Source: Bacteroidales bacterium (GTDB lineage Bacteria; Bacteroidota; Bacteroidia; Bacteroidales; WCHB1-69). From it: DNA of 60,928 bases. The translations under genes and the position numbers were made by a program. The number at the start of each line of letters is the position of its first letter. Positions within the stretch are counted from its first letter, which is position 1. Location of the stretch: assembly GCA_024686335.1 (NCBI GenBank), contig JAILCI010000026.1, forward strand, positions 1 to 60,928, read 5' to 3'. The notes under the pieces were generated by a model, which made no database searches, was not told the DNA's origin, and worked only from the letters and a program-made list of their open reading frames with translations. Below are positions 41,695 through 50,690 of this stretch, piece by piece.

Positions 41695-43299
41695 TCAGAA
41701 GCCTGCGAAGGTCATGAAAAGCGGCGGGAGCAGAAGCAAGAAGCCGATGATGATGAGTGCCAGCAGGAATTTCCAAATGAACTTAAACCATTGCGCATAA
41801 GGAATGCGTGCCACACCGAGGACGGCGATGAGGACACCCGATGTGGGAGTTATCATATTGGTGAATCCGTCGCCGAACTGGAAGGCTAGGACGGTCAACT
41901 GGCGGGAGACACCCATCAAGTCGGACCACTCGGCCATCATGGGGATGGTGAGGGCGGCTTTGGCGGAACCGGACGGGATGATCAGATTCAACAAGTTCTG
42001 TACCACATACATGGAGGCGGTTGTGCCAACACGACCTGCATCGCCCATGCCCTGTGAGATGGCATACAGCAATGTGTCGATGATTTTGCCGTCTTCCAGG
42101 ATGACGATAATACCTCCGGCGAGACCGACGATGAGGGCGGCGACCATGATGTCCTTGCAGCCATCGAGGAAGAGTCGTACCACCTTGTCGAATTGGAATC
42201 CGTAGGCGATGCCGACGCTAATGCCCATGGCGAAGAAGAGTCCTGCAATTTCCATCACATACCATCCGTATCCGAGCACACCGACCACCAGACAGATGAT
42301 GGTGAGTAGCAGTAATGTTAAGATAAAATGATGAACTGATTTGCGTACGGCGAAAATACCGAGCAGAATGAAACAGCCGGCTATGATAGGCCAGAGAACT
42401 ATTGAATGAGCCGTGGTGCCCAAAGTGATCGTCGTCTGTGGTAAACGGATGGCGCAGAAGATCAGTACTGCACTAAGGATAGCGAAAACAATCCATGCAC
42501 GAGCAGTAGATGGAGTTAACTCTTGGGTGGTCTCCTCAGCAGAGGCTTTGTCGCGCCAGTATTGGTCCAAGTCATACATTAGAGAGCTCTCGGGATGCTT
42601 CTTGACATGCTTGGCATAGAGTAGTGTGAAGATGATGGCGATGGCGGTGAGCAGTACCCAGCAGAGGAAACGGTAGCCAATGCCTGAGAAGGTGGGCAGT
42701 CCCGACAACCCTTGCGCGATGCCGATGGTGAACGGGTTGAGCATGGCTCCCGCGAAACCGATATGCGCGGCCACGTAGCACATCAGTACGCCCGTGATGG
42801 AGTCGTAACCCATGGAAATAGCTAAAGGCACAAAAATGCCGATGAAGGCTATCGTCTCCTCACTCATGCCGAAGACTGAACCGAAGAGACTGAACACAAT
42901 CATGATGGAAATGATGAGGATGTTGTCCACCCCAACCGCTCGGAAGAACTTGTACTTTTGTATTTTCTTAGTCTTCTCCAAGAAGAGGAAGATGCCTTTG
43001 TTGATGGCGTTGGTCTCATTCATAATCCAGAAGGCACCGCCAATCATCAAGATGAAGACGATGATGTGGGAGGTGCGTTGGAAACCTTGGAAAAAAGCGG
43101 TAAAGACTTGCCAAGTTTGAGGCTGCCGGTCTACTTGGTGGTAAGAATTCTCCACCACAATGTTACGTTCGTGACCGTCCACGTCTATCGTTTGTCGGTC
43201 GAACTCGCCGCCAGGAATGATCCATGTGAGGACAGCACAGACCACGATGATGGCAAAGACAATAGTGAAGGTGTGCGGTATGTTCAGTTTCTTGCGCAT
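41695..43299 (-). CDS. YfcC family membrane transporter
   Basis: This 534-residue protein has about 12 membrane segments and the YfcC/DcuC-superfamily blocks WIIPGGEFDRQ, GGAFWIMNET, FGMSEETIAFIGIFVPLA, GFAGAMLNPFTIGIAQ, NLLIPSGSAKAALTIPMM and FGDGFTNMITPTSGV. Family members are annotated as basic amino acid or C4-dicarboxylate carriers. An ornithine/arginine or citrulline role would fit the arc genes but is only an inference. It lies 21 bases after the esterase gene with no separate promoter. Confidence 0.88.
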   Translation of the reverse strand: MRKKLNIPHTFTIVFAIIVVCAVLTWIIPGGEFDRQTIDVDGHERNIVVENSYHQVDRQPQTWQVFTAFFQGFQRTSHIIVFILMIGGAFWIMNETNAINKGIFLFLEKTKKIQKYKFFRAVGVDNILIISIMIVFSLFGSVFGMSEETIAFIGIFVPLAISMGYDSITGVLMCYVAAHIGFAGAMLNPFTIGIAQGLSGLPTFSGIGYRFLCWVLLTAIAIIFTLLYAKHVKKHPESSLMYDLDQYWRDKASAEETTQELTPSTARAWIVFAILSAVLIFCAIRLPQTTITLGTTAHSIVLWPIIAGCFILLGIFAVRKSVHHFILTLLLLTIICLVVGVLGYGWYVMEIAGLFFAMGISVGIAYGFQFDKVVRLFLDGCKDIMVAALIVGLAGGIIVILEDGKIIDTLLYAISQGMGDAGRVGTTASMYVVQNLLNLIIPSGSAKAALTIPMMAEWSDLMGVSRQLTVLAFQFGDGFTNMITPTSGVLIAVLGVARIPYAQWFKFIWKFLLALIIIGFLLLLPPLFMTFAGF

Positions 43300-43320
43300 A
43301 TCTGTCAGTGTGAATGATTG

Positions 43321-44295
43321 CTATTTGAATTTTTTGAGATCCTTGATCTTGTAACTGCCGATCTCATAATGCTTGATGGCGGGGGAGTAGTAGCGCTCGT
43401 CAATTTGGAGGAATTTATGGTCGAAGACAAAGTCTTGGATGAATTTCATGATGAGGTCGGGCTCATATGCATGTCGCGCTGCCACCTCGTGGCCGAGGTT
43501 CTCATAGCGGCGGACATGATAGGGATAGTCATATTTTTCAAATCTCTTGGCGAGAGCATTGCTGCCGAACATGCCGATGTTGAAGAACTGTATCTTGTTG
43601 TAAGGCACAAGGTTATCGTCCATTCCGTGGCAGAGCAGGGTGGGGGCGGGATTTCCCTTCTCGTATTTGATCTTACCGTGTTTGGAGAAGATGCCGCCAG
43701 AGAAGGAGAGCACGCCCGCATAGTTGAAGGTGTCGGGCAGGTTGACCTGGAAGGGCGCCTCGTTGTGCAGATAGTAGTCCGCTTGCAAAACCGTAATGGC
43801 ACCGGCACTGCTGCCACAGGTGATGATGTAGTTAGGGTTGATAGTATAAGAACCCATTGTAAGCAGGTTTTTTATCACATAGCTAGTCGCCTCAAGCAAA
43901 TCCTCAGCTGCGTATTCAATGGCACGCTGGTAATTCTTCATGCCACTAATCACACCATAGCTGTTTTGGTTTGCCATGGCATGACGATAGTCGATGGATA
44001 TCAGGATGAAACCTTCTCTCAAAAAATAGGGCGCAATGTAGGGGATAGCCTCGTCATAGCGACTGCCGCCGATGAAACCGCCTCCATGCGCGTATATGAC
44101 ACACGCATGCTGCTCATTCTGTTTTTCTGGAAGGAAGATGGCAAGTTTCAAGGCTTGTGTGTCGCGCGTCACGAAAGTCTCAGTCCTGGAGACAGGCACT
44201 TTTTCTGCTGGCGGTAACTCTTCCAATAAGTTTTCCTGCGCCAACAGGGATAGGCTTGCTGCTATAATGGCGAAAAAAAAGAGTGCTTTTTTCAT
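43321..44295 (-). CDS. Exported alpha/beta-hydrolase (esterase/lipase)
   Basis: This 324-residue hydrolase has a signal peptide (MKKALFFFAIIAASLSLLAQ), the oxyanion-hole motif HGGGFIGGSR of the hormone-sensitive-lipase group, the nucleophile elbow GSSAG and a late GMDDN acid plus GHE histidine. It probably cleaves carboxylic esters in the periplasm. The substrate is unknown. It is upstream of, and probably cotranscribed with, the YfcC carrier. Confidence 0.87.
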   Translation of the reverse strand: MKKALFFFAIIAASLSLLAQENLLEELPPAEKVPVSRTETFVTRDTQALKLAIFLPEKQNEQHACVIYAHGGGFIGGSRYDEAIPYIAPYFLREGFILISIDYRHAMANQNSYGVISGMKNYQRAIEYAAEDLLEATSYVIKNLLTMGSYTINPNYIITCGSSAGAITVLQADYYLHNEAPFQVNLPDTFNYAGVLSFSGGIFSKHGKIKYEKGNPAPTLLCHGMDDNLVPYNKIQFFNIGMFGSNALAKRFEKYDYPYHVRRYENLGHEVAARHAYEPDLIMKFIQDFVFDHKFLQIDERYYSPAIKHYEIGSYKIKDLKKFK

Positions 44296-44369
44296 ATTGC
44301 TTGATCGTTAGAGGATTATAATCACAATGTTTAAAATTCATGACAACCTCATGAACCACTTTAAGAGTG

Positions 44370-44377
44370 CAAAAATA
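44370..44377 (-). promoter_or_regulatory. -7 promoter element for esterase-yfcC
   Basis: The minus strand reads TATTTTTG followed by C; the leader would be about 65 bases. Confidence 0.7.
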
Positions 44378-44448
44378 CAAAAACAGAGTGAATAATAGTC
44401 TGGTCCCTCTAATTTCTTCTAAACACAGACGTAAAAGACGGAAAATCT

Positions 44449-44490
44449 CAATTAATTTTTAATTTTCAATTATCAATTTTCAATTAAAAC
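44449..44490. repeat. 7-bp-period AT repeat
   Basis: Successive units CAATTAA, TTTTTAA, TTTTCAA, TTATCAA, TTTTCAA and TTAAAAC keep a seven-base period. It lies between divergent promoters for the esterase and ffh genes. Confidence 0.6.
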
Positions 44491-44520
44491 ATTTGCCGCA
44501 AAACATATCGGAGAAATGAT

Positions 44521-44528
44521 TATTTTTG
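44521..44528 (+). promoter_or_regulatory. -7 promoter element for ffh-folD
   Basis: TATTTTTG followed by C, about 60 bases before the ffh ATG. Confidence 0.75.
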
Positions 44529-44588
44529 CAGCCGCGATAATCCGTCGCATTTTTTTGATATAGAATTTGAAAAAATTGTAATAGGAAT

Positions 44589-45929
44589 ATGTTTGAAAGT
44601 TTATCAGAAAGATTAGAACGCTCGTTTAAAATATTAAAAGGCCAAGGCAAAATCACTGAGATCAATGTGGCTGAGACCATGAAAGAGGTCCGCAAGGCCC
44701 TGCTCGATGCCGATGTCAGCTATAAGATTGCGAAGGAGTTCACCGATGAGGTCAAGAAGAAAGCCCTCGGCATGAATGTGCTGACAGCTGTTTCTCCCAG
44801 CCAGTTGATGGTGAAGATCACTTATGACGAACTCATCAATTTGATGGGTCGTGAAGCGATTGACATCAATATTACTGCAAATCCGTCTATCATTTTGATG
44901 TCTGGTTTGCAAGGTTCCGGTAAGACAACACATGCAGCCAAGTTGGCAAATCTTCTTAAAAACAAGCGCCATAAAAAACCGATGCTCGTAGCTTGCGACG
45001 TTTACCGTCCTGCTGCTATCGACCAGCTGAAGGTGTTAGGTGAACAAATTGGTGTTTATGTTTATGCAGAAGAAGATAATAAGAAACCTGTTGAGATTGC
45101 TAAAAACGGTGTCAAATATGCCAAAGAGTATGGCTATGATGTTGTTTTGATAGATACCGCCGGTCGTCTTGCTATTGACGAAGAGATGATGACTGAGATT
45201 GGCAACATTAAGGATGCTGTCAACCCGCACGAGATCCTCTTTGTGGTGGATGCCATGACAGGTCAGGATGCCGTCAATACTGCTAAAGCTTTCAATGACA
45301 AGCTGAATTTCGACGGTGTCATTTTGACCAAGATGGATGGTGATACCCGTGGTGGTGCTGCTTTAACTATTCGTTCAGTGGTTCAGAAGCCTATCAAGTA
45401 CATCGGTACCGGTGAGAAGATGGAAGCCCTCGATGTCTTCCATCCCGACCGTTTGGCAGAGCGTATCCTCGGCATGGGTGATATCCGTTCTTTCGTGGAG
45501 AAGGCTCAAGCCCAGTTCGACGAGGAAGAGGCCGCCAAGTTGCAGAAGAAACTGGCAAAGAATCAGTTCGATTTCAACGATTTCATGGCTCAGATCCAGC
45601 AGATCAAGAAGATGGGTAATCTGAAAGACTTGATGGGTATGATTCCAGGTATGGGTAAGATGATCAAGGATATGGATATTGACGATGACGCCTTCAAAGG
45701 CATTGAGGTTATCATCCAATCCATGACACCGCAAGAGCGTGCTAATCCAGACATTATCAACGGTTCACGCCGCAAACGTATTGCGAAGGGTAGTGGTAGC
45801 GACATTCAGGATGTCAACCGCCTTATCAAACAGTTCGAGGAAACTCGCAAGATGATGAAGATGGTAAATAACGGTAAAGCCAAAAATCTGATGCGCGCTA
45901 TGAAAGCCCCTGGCCGCAGACCGTTGTAA
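44589..45929 (+). CDS. ffh: Signal recognition particle protein
   Basis: This 446-residue GTPase recognises signal sequences on ribosomes. It has an N domain, the G domain with GLQGSGKTTHAAKLA (about 106-120), DTAGR, TKMDGDTRGGAAL, and a methionine-rich M domain (about 330-446: MGMIPGMGKMIKDMD, MTPQERANPDIINGSRRKRIAKGSG) that binds SRP RNA. Its receptor gene ftsY is also in this window at 51.6-52.5 kb. Confidence 0.97.
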   Translation: MFESLSERLERSFKILKGQGKITEINVAETMKEVRKALLDADVSYKIAKEFTDEVKKKALGMNVLTAVSPSQLMVKITYDELINLMGREAIDINITANPSIILMSGLQGSGKTTHAAKLANLLKNKRHKKPMLVACDVYRPAAIDQLKVLGEQIGVYVYAEEDNKKPVEIAKNGVKYAKEYGYDVVLIDTAGRLAIDEEMMTEIGNIKDAVNPHEILFVVDAMTGQDAVNTAKAFNDKLNFDGVILTKMDGDTRGGAALTIRSVVQKPIKYIGTGEKMEALDVFHPDRLAERILGMGDIRSFVEKAQAQFDEEEAAKLQKKLAKNQFDFNDFMAQIQQIKKMGNLKDLMGMIPGMGKMIKDMDIDDDAFKGIEVIIQSMTPQERANPDIINGSRRKRIAKGSGSDIQDVNRLIKQFEETRKMMKMVNNGKAKNLMRAMKAPGRRPL

Positions 45930-45963
45930 TGTTTTAAATTAGCAAAAAGAAAAAAGATAAACT

Positions 45964-46839
45964 ATGACGAGAATAATTGATGGAAAAGAGATTGCTTCGG
46001 CAATCAAGACTGAAATAGCTGTTGAGGTTAAGTCCCTGCTTGACCAAGGTAAACCGGCACCCCATTTGGCAGTGATTATTGCTGGCGAGGATGGTGCCGC
46101 GCTGAGTTATGTGAATAGCATCGAGAAACAGTGTAAGGGCGTGGGTTATACCTGCTCTGCTTACAAGTTCCCTGCAAATATTCCTGAAAAGGATTTCCTT
46201 TCCACAATTGATTTTTTGAACTCTGACGACGAGGTGGACGGCTATATTATCCAGATGCCGCTTCCTAAGCAAGTCTCTATGGAAAAGGTGGTCGCTCACG
46301 TGGATCCCAAGAAGGATATGGACTGCTTCCATCCCATCAATATGGGCAACCTGTTGCTTGGTAATGACTGTTATGCTCCGGCAACCCCAGCAGGTGTCAT
46401 GGAACTGCTGCGTAGAGGTGGAGTAGAGACAGCAGGAAAGAATTGCACTATCATTGGACGTAGTAATATCGTTGGTAAACCTTTGGCCATGATGTTGTTG
46501 CAGAAAGATGCCAATGCTACTGTGACGGTTTGTCACAGCCGTACGGAGAATCTGCCTCAGGTTTGCCGTCGTGCCGATATTTTGATTGTTGCTATAGGAA
46601 AGCCGGAGATGATTACGGCGGAATATGTGAAAGAAAACGCAACTGTCATTGATGTCGGTATCCATCGTATTCCAGACGAGAGTCAGCCTAAAGGCTATAA
46701 GGTTTGTGGTGATGTTAAGTTTGACGAGGTGGCACCCCGTTGCGAGGCCATCACGCCTGTTCCTGGTGGTGTAGGTTCCATGACCATGGCCTGCCTTCTC
46801 CAGAACACGATGAAAGCGTACAAGAAGAAGGCCCGCTAA
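45964..46839 (+). CDS. folD: Bifunctional methylene-THF dehydrogenase/cyclohydrolase
   Basis: This 291-residue enzyme interconverts 5,10-methylene-, methenyl- and formyl-tetrahydrofolate. It has the YVNSIEKQC region with the catalytic lysine, YIIQMPLPKQ, the DCFHPINMG motif, the NADP site GRSNIVGKP and PGGVGSMTMA near the end (Ser where Pro is usual). It lies 34 bases after ffh. Its formyl-THF is used by purH at 49-50 kb. Confidence 0.96.
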   Translation: MTRIIDGKEIASAIKTEIAVEVKSLLDQGKPAPHLAVIIAGEDGAALSYVNSIEKQCKGVGYTCSAYKFPANIPEKDFLSTIDFLNSDDEVDGYIIQMPLPKQVSMEKVVAHVDPKKDMDCFHPINMGNLLLGNDCYAPATPAGVMELLRRGGVETAGKNCTIIGRSNIVGKPLAMMLLQKDANATVTVCHSRTENLPQVCRRADILIVAIGKPEMITAEYVKENATVIDVGIHRIPDESQPKGYKVCGDVKFDEVAPRCEAITPVPGGVGSMTMACLLQNTMKAYKKKAR

Positions 46840-46861
46840 TATCTTCTTCCTTCCTTCTCCT

Positions 46862-46945
46862 ACGTCTCACGTCTCACGTCTCACATCTTACGTCTTACAT
46901 CTTACATCTTACGTCTCACGTCTTACGTCTAAACCTAAAACCTAA
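46862..46945. repeat. Heptamer array between folD and murG
   Basis: Ten consecutive 7-base units of the form ACGTCTC, ACATCTT or ACGTCTT run from 46862 to 46931. Two AACCTAA-like units follow. Only positions 3 and 7 of the unit vary, always as transitions. It is not coding and has no spacer structure, so it is not a CRISPR. Confidence 0.8.
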
Positions 46946-46952
46946 ATAAATT

Positions 46953-48065
46953 ATGAGTAAAAGATACTTGATTAGCGGGGGTGGCACGGGTGGCCACATT
47001 TTCCCGGCCCTTGCGATTGCCAACAAAATCAAGAAAGAACAACCAGATGCAGAGTTCCTCTTTATCGGCGCCAATGATAAAATGGAGATGCAGCGTGTGC
47101 CTGAGGCTGGTTATGATATCAAAGGCTTGACTATCTATGGTGTCAGTCGTGATTTTTCATGGAAAGGCATAAAGAAAAATGTCAGATTGCCGTTTGTGCT
47201 CCTAAAGGCTATCAGTGAAGCTAAAAAGGCTATTAAGGAGTTTAATCCAGATATCGCAATAGGTGTGGGTGGTTTTGCGAGTGGTCCGGCTCTGAAGGCT
47301 GCCGAGAAATTGGGTGTCCCGACTATGTTGCAGGAACAGAATTCATACCCTGGCGTTACCAACAAGATGTTGGCTGCCAAGGCTCGCAAGATATGTGTCG
47401 CTTATGATGGTTTGGAGAAATATTTCCCAGGAGAAAAAATAGTGAAGACGGGAAATCCTGTCCGTGCTGAAATTCTTCAAATCCAGAATAAGAATCCTAA
47501 AGCCTACGAATACTTTAATTTTGTCCCGGAGAAGAAACTGGTTCTCGTGGTGGGTGGCAGCCTTGGTGCCCGTACTTTGAATGAGACCATGGCCGCTCAT
47601 CTTGACGATTTTCGGAAAGCTGGTGTCCAACTGCTATGGCAGACGGGCGAACAATTCTTCCGTAATATTGATTCCAAACTGCTCGCAGAACAGGATGAGT
47701 ACATCCGCATAGTTCCTTTTATCAAGAACATGAATGATGCCTATAGCATTGCTGATATCATTGTGTCTCGAGCAGGCGCATTGGCCATCTCCGAGCTTTC
47801 CATTGTAGGGAAGCCTGTTATTTTGGTTCCTTTCCCATATGCTGCCGAAGATCACCAGACCTTTAACGCAAAAGCGTTATCTTCAAAGAATGCAGCTATC
47901 TTGATTCCCGATTCTGAAGCAAAGGAGAAGTTGTATCCTGAACTTATGGCGTTGGCCCAAGATGATGCTCGTTGCAAGGAGATGTCTGAAAATATATTGC
48001 AGTTTGCCAAACCCGAGGCAATTCAGAGTATCTATGATGAGATACAGAAAATTGTTGGCAAATAG
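46953..48065 (+). CDS. murG: MurG N-acetylglucosaminyltransferase
   Basis: This 370-residue GT28 enzyme adds GlcNAc to lipid I to make lipid II at the inner membrane. It has the glycine loops SGGGTGGHIFPALAIA (about 8-23) and VVGGSLGARTLNE (about 195-207), QEQNSYPGVTNK, and the donor-binding SRAGALAISEL with PFPYAAEDHQ. It is separated from murD by 8 kb, so the division cluster is dispersed here. Confidence 0.95.
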   Translation: MSKRYLISGGGTGGHIFPALAIANKIKKEQPDAEFLFIGANDKMEMQRVPEAGYDIKGLTIYGVSRDFSWKGIKKNVRLPFVLLKAISEAKKAIKEFNPDIAIGVGGFASGPALKAAEKLGVPTMLQEQNSYPGVTNKMLAAKARKICVAYDGLEKYFPGEKIVKTGNPVRAEILQIQNKNPKAYEYFNFVPEKKLVLVVGGSLGARTLNETMAAHLDDFRKAGVQLLWQTGEQFFRNIDSKLLAEQDEYIRIVPFIKNMNDAYSIADIIVSRAGALAISELSIVGKPVILVPFPYAAEDHQTFNAKALSSKNAAILIPDSEAKEKLYPELMALAQDDARCKEMSENILQFAKPEAIQSIYDEIQKIVGK

Positions 48066-48139
48066 GATACTAGATCAATAAATGAGACATACTGTATTCC
48101 AAAAGCCGAACTGGATTTTATAAGGCATTCTGATTCAAT

Positions 48140-48176
48140 ATATTACTACCCCGCCCGTAGGGCGGGGTAGTAATAT
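48140..48176. repeat. Perfect 17-bp stem hairpin between murG and ung
   Basis: ATATTACTACCCCGCCC pairs perfectly with its reverse complement around a 3-base loop (GTA). There is no T-run on either side. It lies between convergent genes and could end transcription weakly, protect mRNA 3' ends, or be a repeat unit. Confidence 0.75.
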
Positions 48177-48238
48177 GAATATCAAATCCTTATGGAAAAT
48201 CTGACAGACGAAATGTCTATTTTTTATTTTCCAATCTT

Positions 48239-48922
48239 TTACAATTGCCACTGAATAGGTTCTTTTCCCAGTTGCCGCAATATCTCGTTGGTCTTGGAGA
48301 AATGTCTGCATCCGAAGAATCCCCGAGAGGCGGATAGGGGAGATGGGTGGGCAGCGGTTAGAACATAGTGCTTGGTCTCATCGATGAGTTCCCGTTTCCG
48401 TATGGCGAAGTTGCCCCACAAGAGGAAAACGAGTCCGCTGCGTTGCTCGGATAGACTTCTGATGGCTGAGTCGGTAAAAATCTCCCAACCGTGGTTCTGA
48501 TGAGAACCTGCCTGATGCGCACGCACCGTTAAGGTCGCATTCAAAAGCAAGACTCCCTGGTTAGCCCATTTCTGCAGACTGCCACTTTGTGGAATCTGAA
48601 AACCTACATCGTCGGAAAGCTCTTTGAAGATGTTGACTAGGGAACGGGGGAATGGAACACCATCCTGGACGGAGAAACAGAGCCCGTGGGCTTGCCCCTC
48701 TTCATGATATGGGTCCTGTCCGATAATGACTACTTTAACTTTGTCAAAAGGGCATGAGTCGAACGCGTTGAATATGAATCTTCCCGGAGGAAAGACTTTG
48801 TAATGGCGCTTTTCCTCCATGAGAAAACTCTTTAAGGCGTGGAAATAGGGCGCTTGGAACTGGTCCCAGAGAACCTTCTTCCACGATTCTTCGATACGCG
48901 GTGTGATAGGCTGTTGTTCCAT
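48239..48922 (-). CDS. ung: Uracil-DNA glycosylase, family 1
   Basis: This 227-residue enzyme removes uracil from DNA. It has the water-activating GQDPYHEEGQAHGLCFSV (Asp in QDPYH), LLLNATLTVR, LLWGNFA and the DNA-intercalation motif HPSPLSASRGFFGC. It lies 15 bases after purH and is probably cotranscribed with it. Confidence 0.96.
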   Translation of the reverse strand: MEQQPITPRIEESWKKVLWDQFQAPYFHALKSFLMEEKRHYKVFPPGRFIFNAFDSCPFDKVKVVIIGQDPYHEEGQAHGLCFSVQDGVPFPRSLVNIFKELSDDVGFQIPQSGSLQKWANQGVLLLNATLTVRAHQAGSHQNHGWEIFTDSAIRSLSEQRSGLVFLLWGNFAIRKRELIDETKHYVLTAAHPSPLSASRGFFGCRHFSKTNEILRQLGKEPIQWQL

Positions 48923-48937
48923 AGTATGACCTTACGA

Positions 48938-50473
48938 TTAGTGCTTAAAATGTCTTACGCCTGTAAATATCATTGCGATGCCAAGCTCGTTGCACGCCTT
49001 GATAGAGTCTTCGTCTCTGACTGACCCACCAGGTTGGATGATAGCTGTAACACCGTATTCTGCGGCCATCTTCACTACATCATCGAATGGGAAGAAAGCG
49101 TCGGAGGCAAGGCACAGCCCATTGTTGATGCCTTTGGACTTGGCCTCTTCAAGGGCGATGTGGGCAGCACCAACACGGTTCATCTGACCGGCGCCGATAC
49201 CGGCGATTTTTTGGTCGGCCGCTACGGTGATGGCATTGGAACGGACGTGCTTGCAAATCTTCATTGCTAAGAGCAAGTCGGCAATCTCCTTATCAGTCGG
49301 AGCTTTCTCGGTGACAACCTTAATATCGTAGTTTTCAGTAGAATAACGGTCAATAGATTGTGAAAGCATGCCGCCTTGAACGCTGATGAACATGCGGTCG
49401 TCTGCATTTTCTTTCGATGGATCGAAGGTCATCAGTCGGATGTTCTTTTTGGTGGAGAGATGCTCAAGAGCTTCCGGTGTGAAACTTGGGGCGAGGATGA
49501 TCTCGAGGAAGACAGGCTTCATGGCCTCAGCGGTGGCGAGGTCTATCTCGCGGTTGGAAGCCACGATGCCGCCGAATATGGAAACGGGGTCAGCTTCGTA
49601 TGCGCGTTGCCATGCTTCTAAAGCGTTAGTGCCTAGGCCTACGCCACAAGGATTTTTGTGTTTGACGGCAACTACGGCAGGTTCATCGAACTCACGAAGA
49701 ATTTGCAGAGTAGCGTCGGCATCCTGTATGTTGTTGTAAGATAGTTCTTTACCATGTAATTGCTCAGCCCAAGCGATGGAGTAACCCTGTTTGCGTCCTG
49801 CATAGAAGGTGGCCTCCTGATGCGGGTTTTCGCCATAGCGGAGACTCTGCTTGCGATTGAAGGAGAGTGTGATGCTTTCGGGTTCCTCTTCGCCAACCTG
49901 CTCGGTAAGATACCCGGAGATGCAAGCATCGTAGGCTGCCGTGTGACGGAATACTTTCGCTGCCAGTTTGCGGCGGGTGTCCAAGGAGGTCTCCCCATTG
50001 TCGCGGATCTCTTCCAGCACTTTTCCATAGTCGTTAGGGTCGCAAACAACCGTGACAAACTGATGGTTCTTAGCTGCGCTGCGCAACATGGTCGGACCGC
50101 CGATGTCAATGTTCTCGATAGCATCAGCCCAGGTGACGTCAGGCTTGGAGATGGTCTCCTTGAAGGGATATAAGTTGACAACAATCATGTCGATAGGATC
50201 GATGTCGTTGTCCTTCATCGCCTTCTGGTGATCTTTGTTGTCGCGAATGGCCAGCAAACCGCCATGTACTTTAGGATGCAATGTTTTTACACGACCATCC
50301 ATGATTTCGGGGAATCCGGTCACATCGCTGATGCTGATGGTGGGAACACCTGCAGCGTCCAAAGCTTTTTTGGTGCCGCCTGTGGAGATGATTTCAAATC
50401 CTGATTCTGCAAGCCCCACTGCAAAGGGAATGAGACCTGTCTTGTCGCTTACACTGATGATAACTCGTTTCAT
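48938..50473 (-). CDS. purH: Bifunctional AICAR transformylase/IMP cyclohydrolase
   Basis: This 511-residue enzyme does the last two steps of IMP synthesis. The N-terminal MGS-like domain (about 1-190) has SVSDKTGLIPFA, STGGT and VKTLHPKVHGG. The C-terminal transformylase domain includes RYGENPHQEA, VKHKNPCGVG and the final GGSVRDEDSI. Its formyl donor comes from the folD pathway nearby. Confidence 0.96.
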   Translation of the reverse strand: MKRVIISVSDKTGLIPFAVGLAESGFEIISTGGTKKALDAAGVPTISISDVTGFPEIMDGRVKTLHPKVHGGLLAIRDNKDHQKAMKDNDIDPIDMIVVNLYPFKETISKPDVTWADAIENIDIGGPTMLRSAAKNHQFVTVVCDPNDYGKVLEEIRDNGETSLDTRRKLAAKVFRHTAAYDACISGYLTEQVGEEEPESITLSFNRKQSLRYGENPHQEATFYAGRKQGYSIAWAEQLHGKELSYNNIQDADATLQILREFDEPAVVAVKHKNPCGVGLGTNALEAWQRAYEADPVSIFGGIVASNREIDLATAEAMKPVFLEIILAPSFTPEALEHLSTKKNIRLMTFDPSKENADDRMFISVQGGMLSQSIDRYSTENYDIKVVTEKAPTDKEIADLLLAMKICKHVRSNAITVAADQKIAGIGAGQMNRVGAAHIALEEAKSKGINNGLCLASDAFFPFDDVVKMAAEYGVTAIIQPGGSVRDEDSIKACNELGIAMIFTGVRHFKH

Positions 50474-50552
50474 ATGTTTTATATTTATTCGCTGTTTAGT
50501 AGGGTAGAGGACTAGTATTGCCTAAAGGTCGTCCTTCTTTCATTATGAAGCG

Positions 50553-50560
50553 CAAAAATA
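50553..50560 (-). promoter_or_regulatory. -7 promoter element for purH-ung
   Basis: The minus strand reads TATTTTTG followed by C. The predicted leader is about 70 bases. No purine riboswitch-like structure was recognised. Confidence 0.72.
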
Positions 50561-50690
50561 CAATAAAAAGCTCTTACTTGTTTTTGCCAACATAAAAAAG
50601 AACATAAAAATTTTGTAAAAAAATTTATTATTCAACAAAATGTCAAGCGGAATTTATCTAAAAAGAAATGACTGTTTCTGGTCAGCAATT

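Noticed and set aside
46862-46945. Possible CRISPR array
   Set aside because: Units are seven bases long with no unique spacers, and no cas genes are near.
50474-50690. Purine riboswitch upstream of purH
   Set aside because: No conserved three-way junction core was recognised. Only a promoter is visible in the purH leader.
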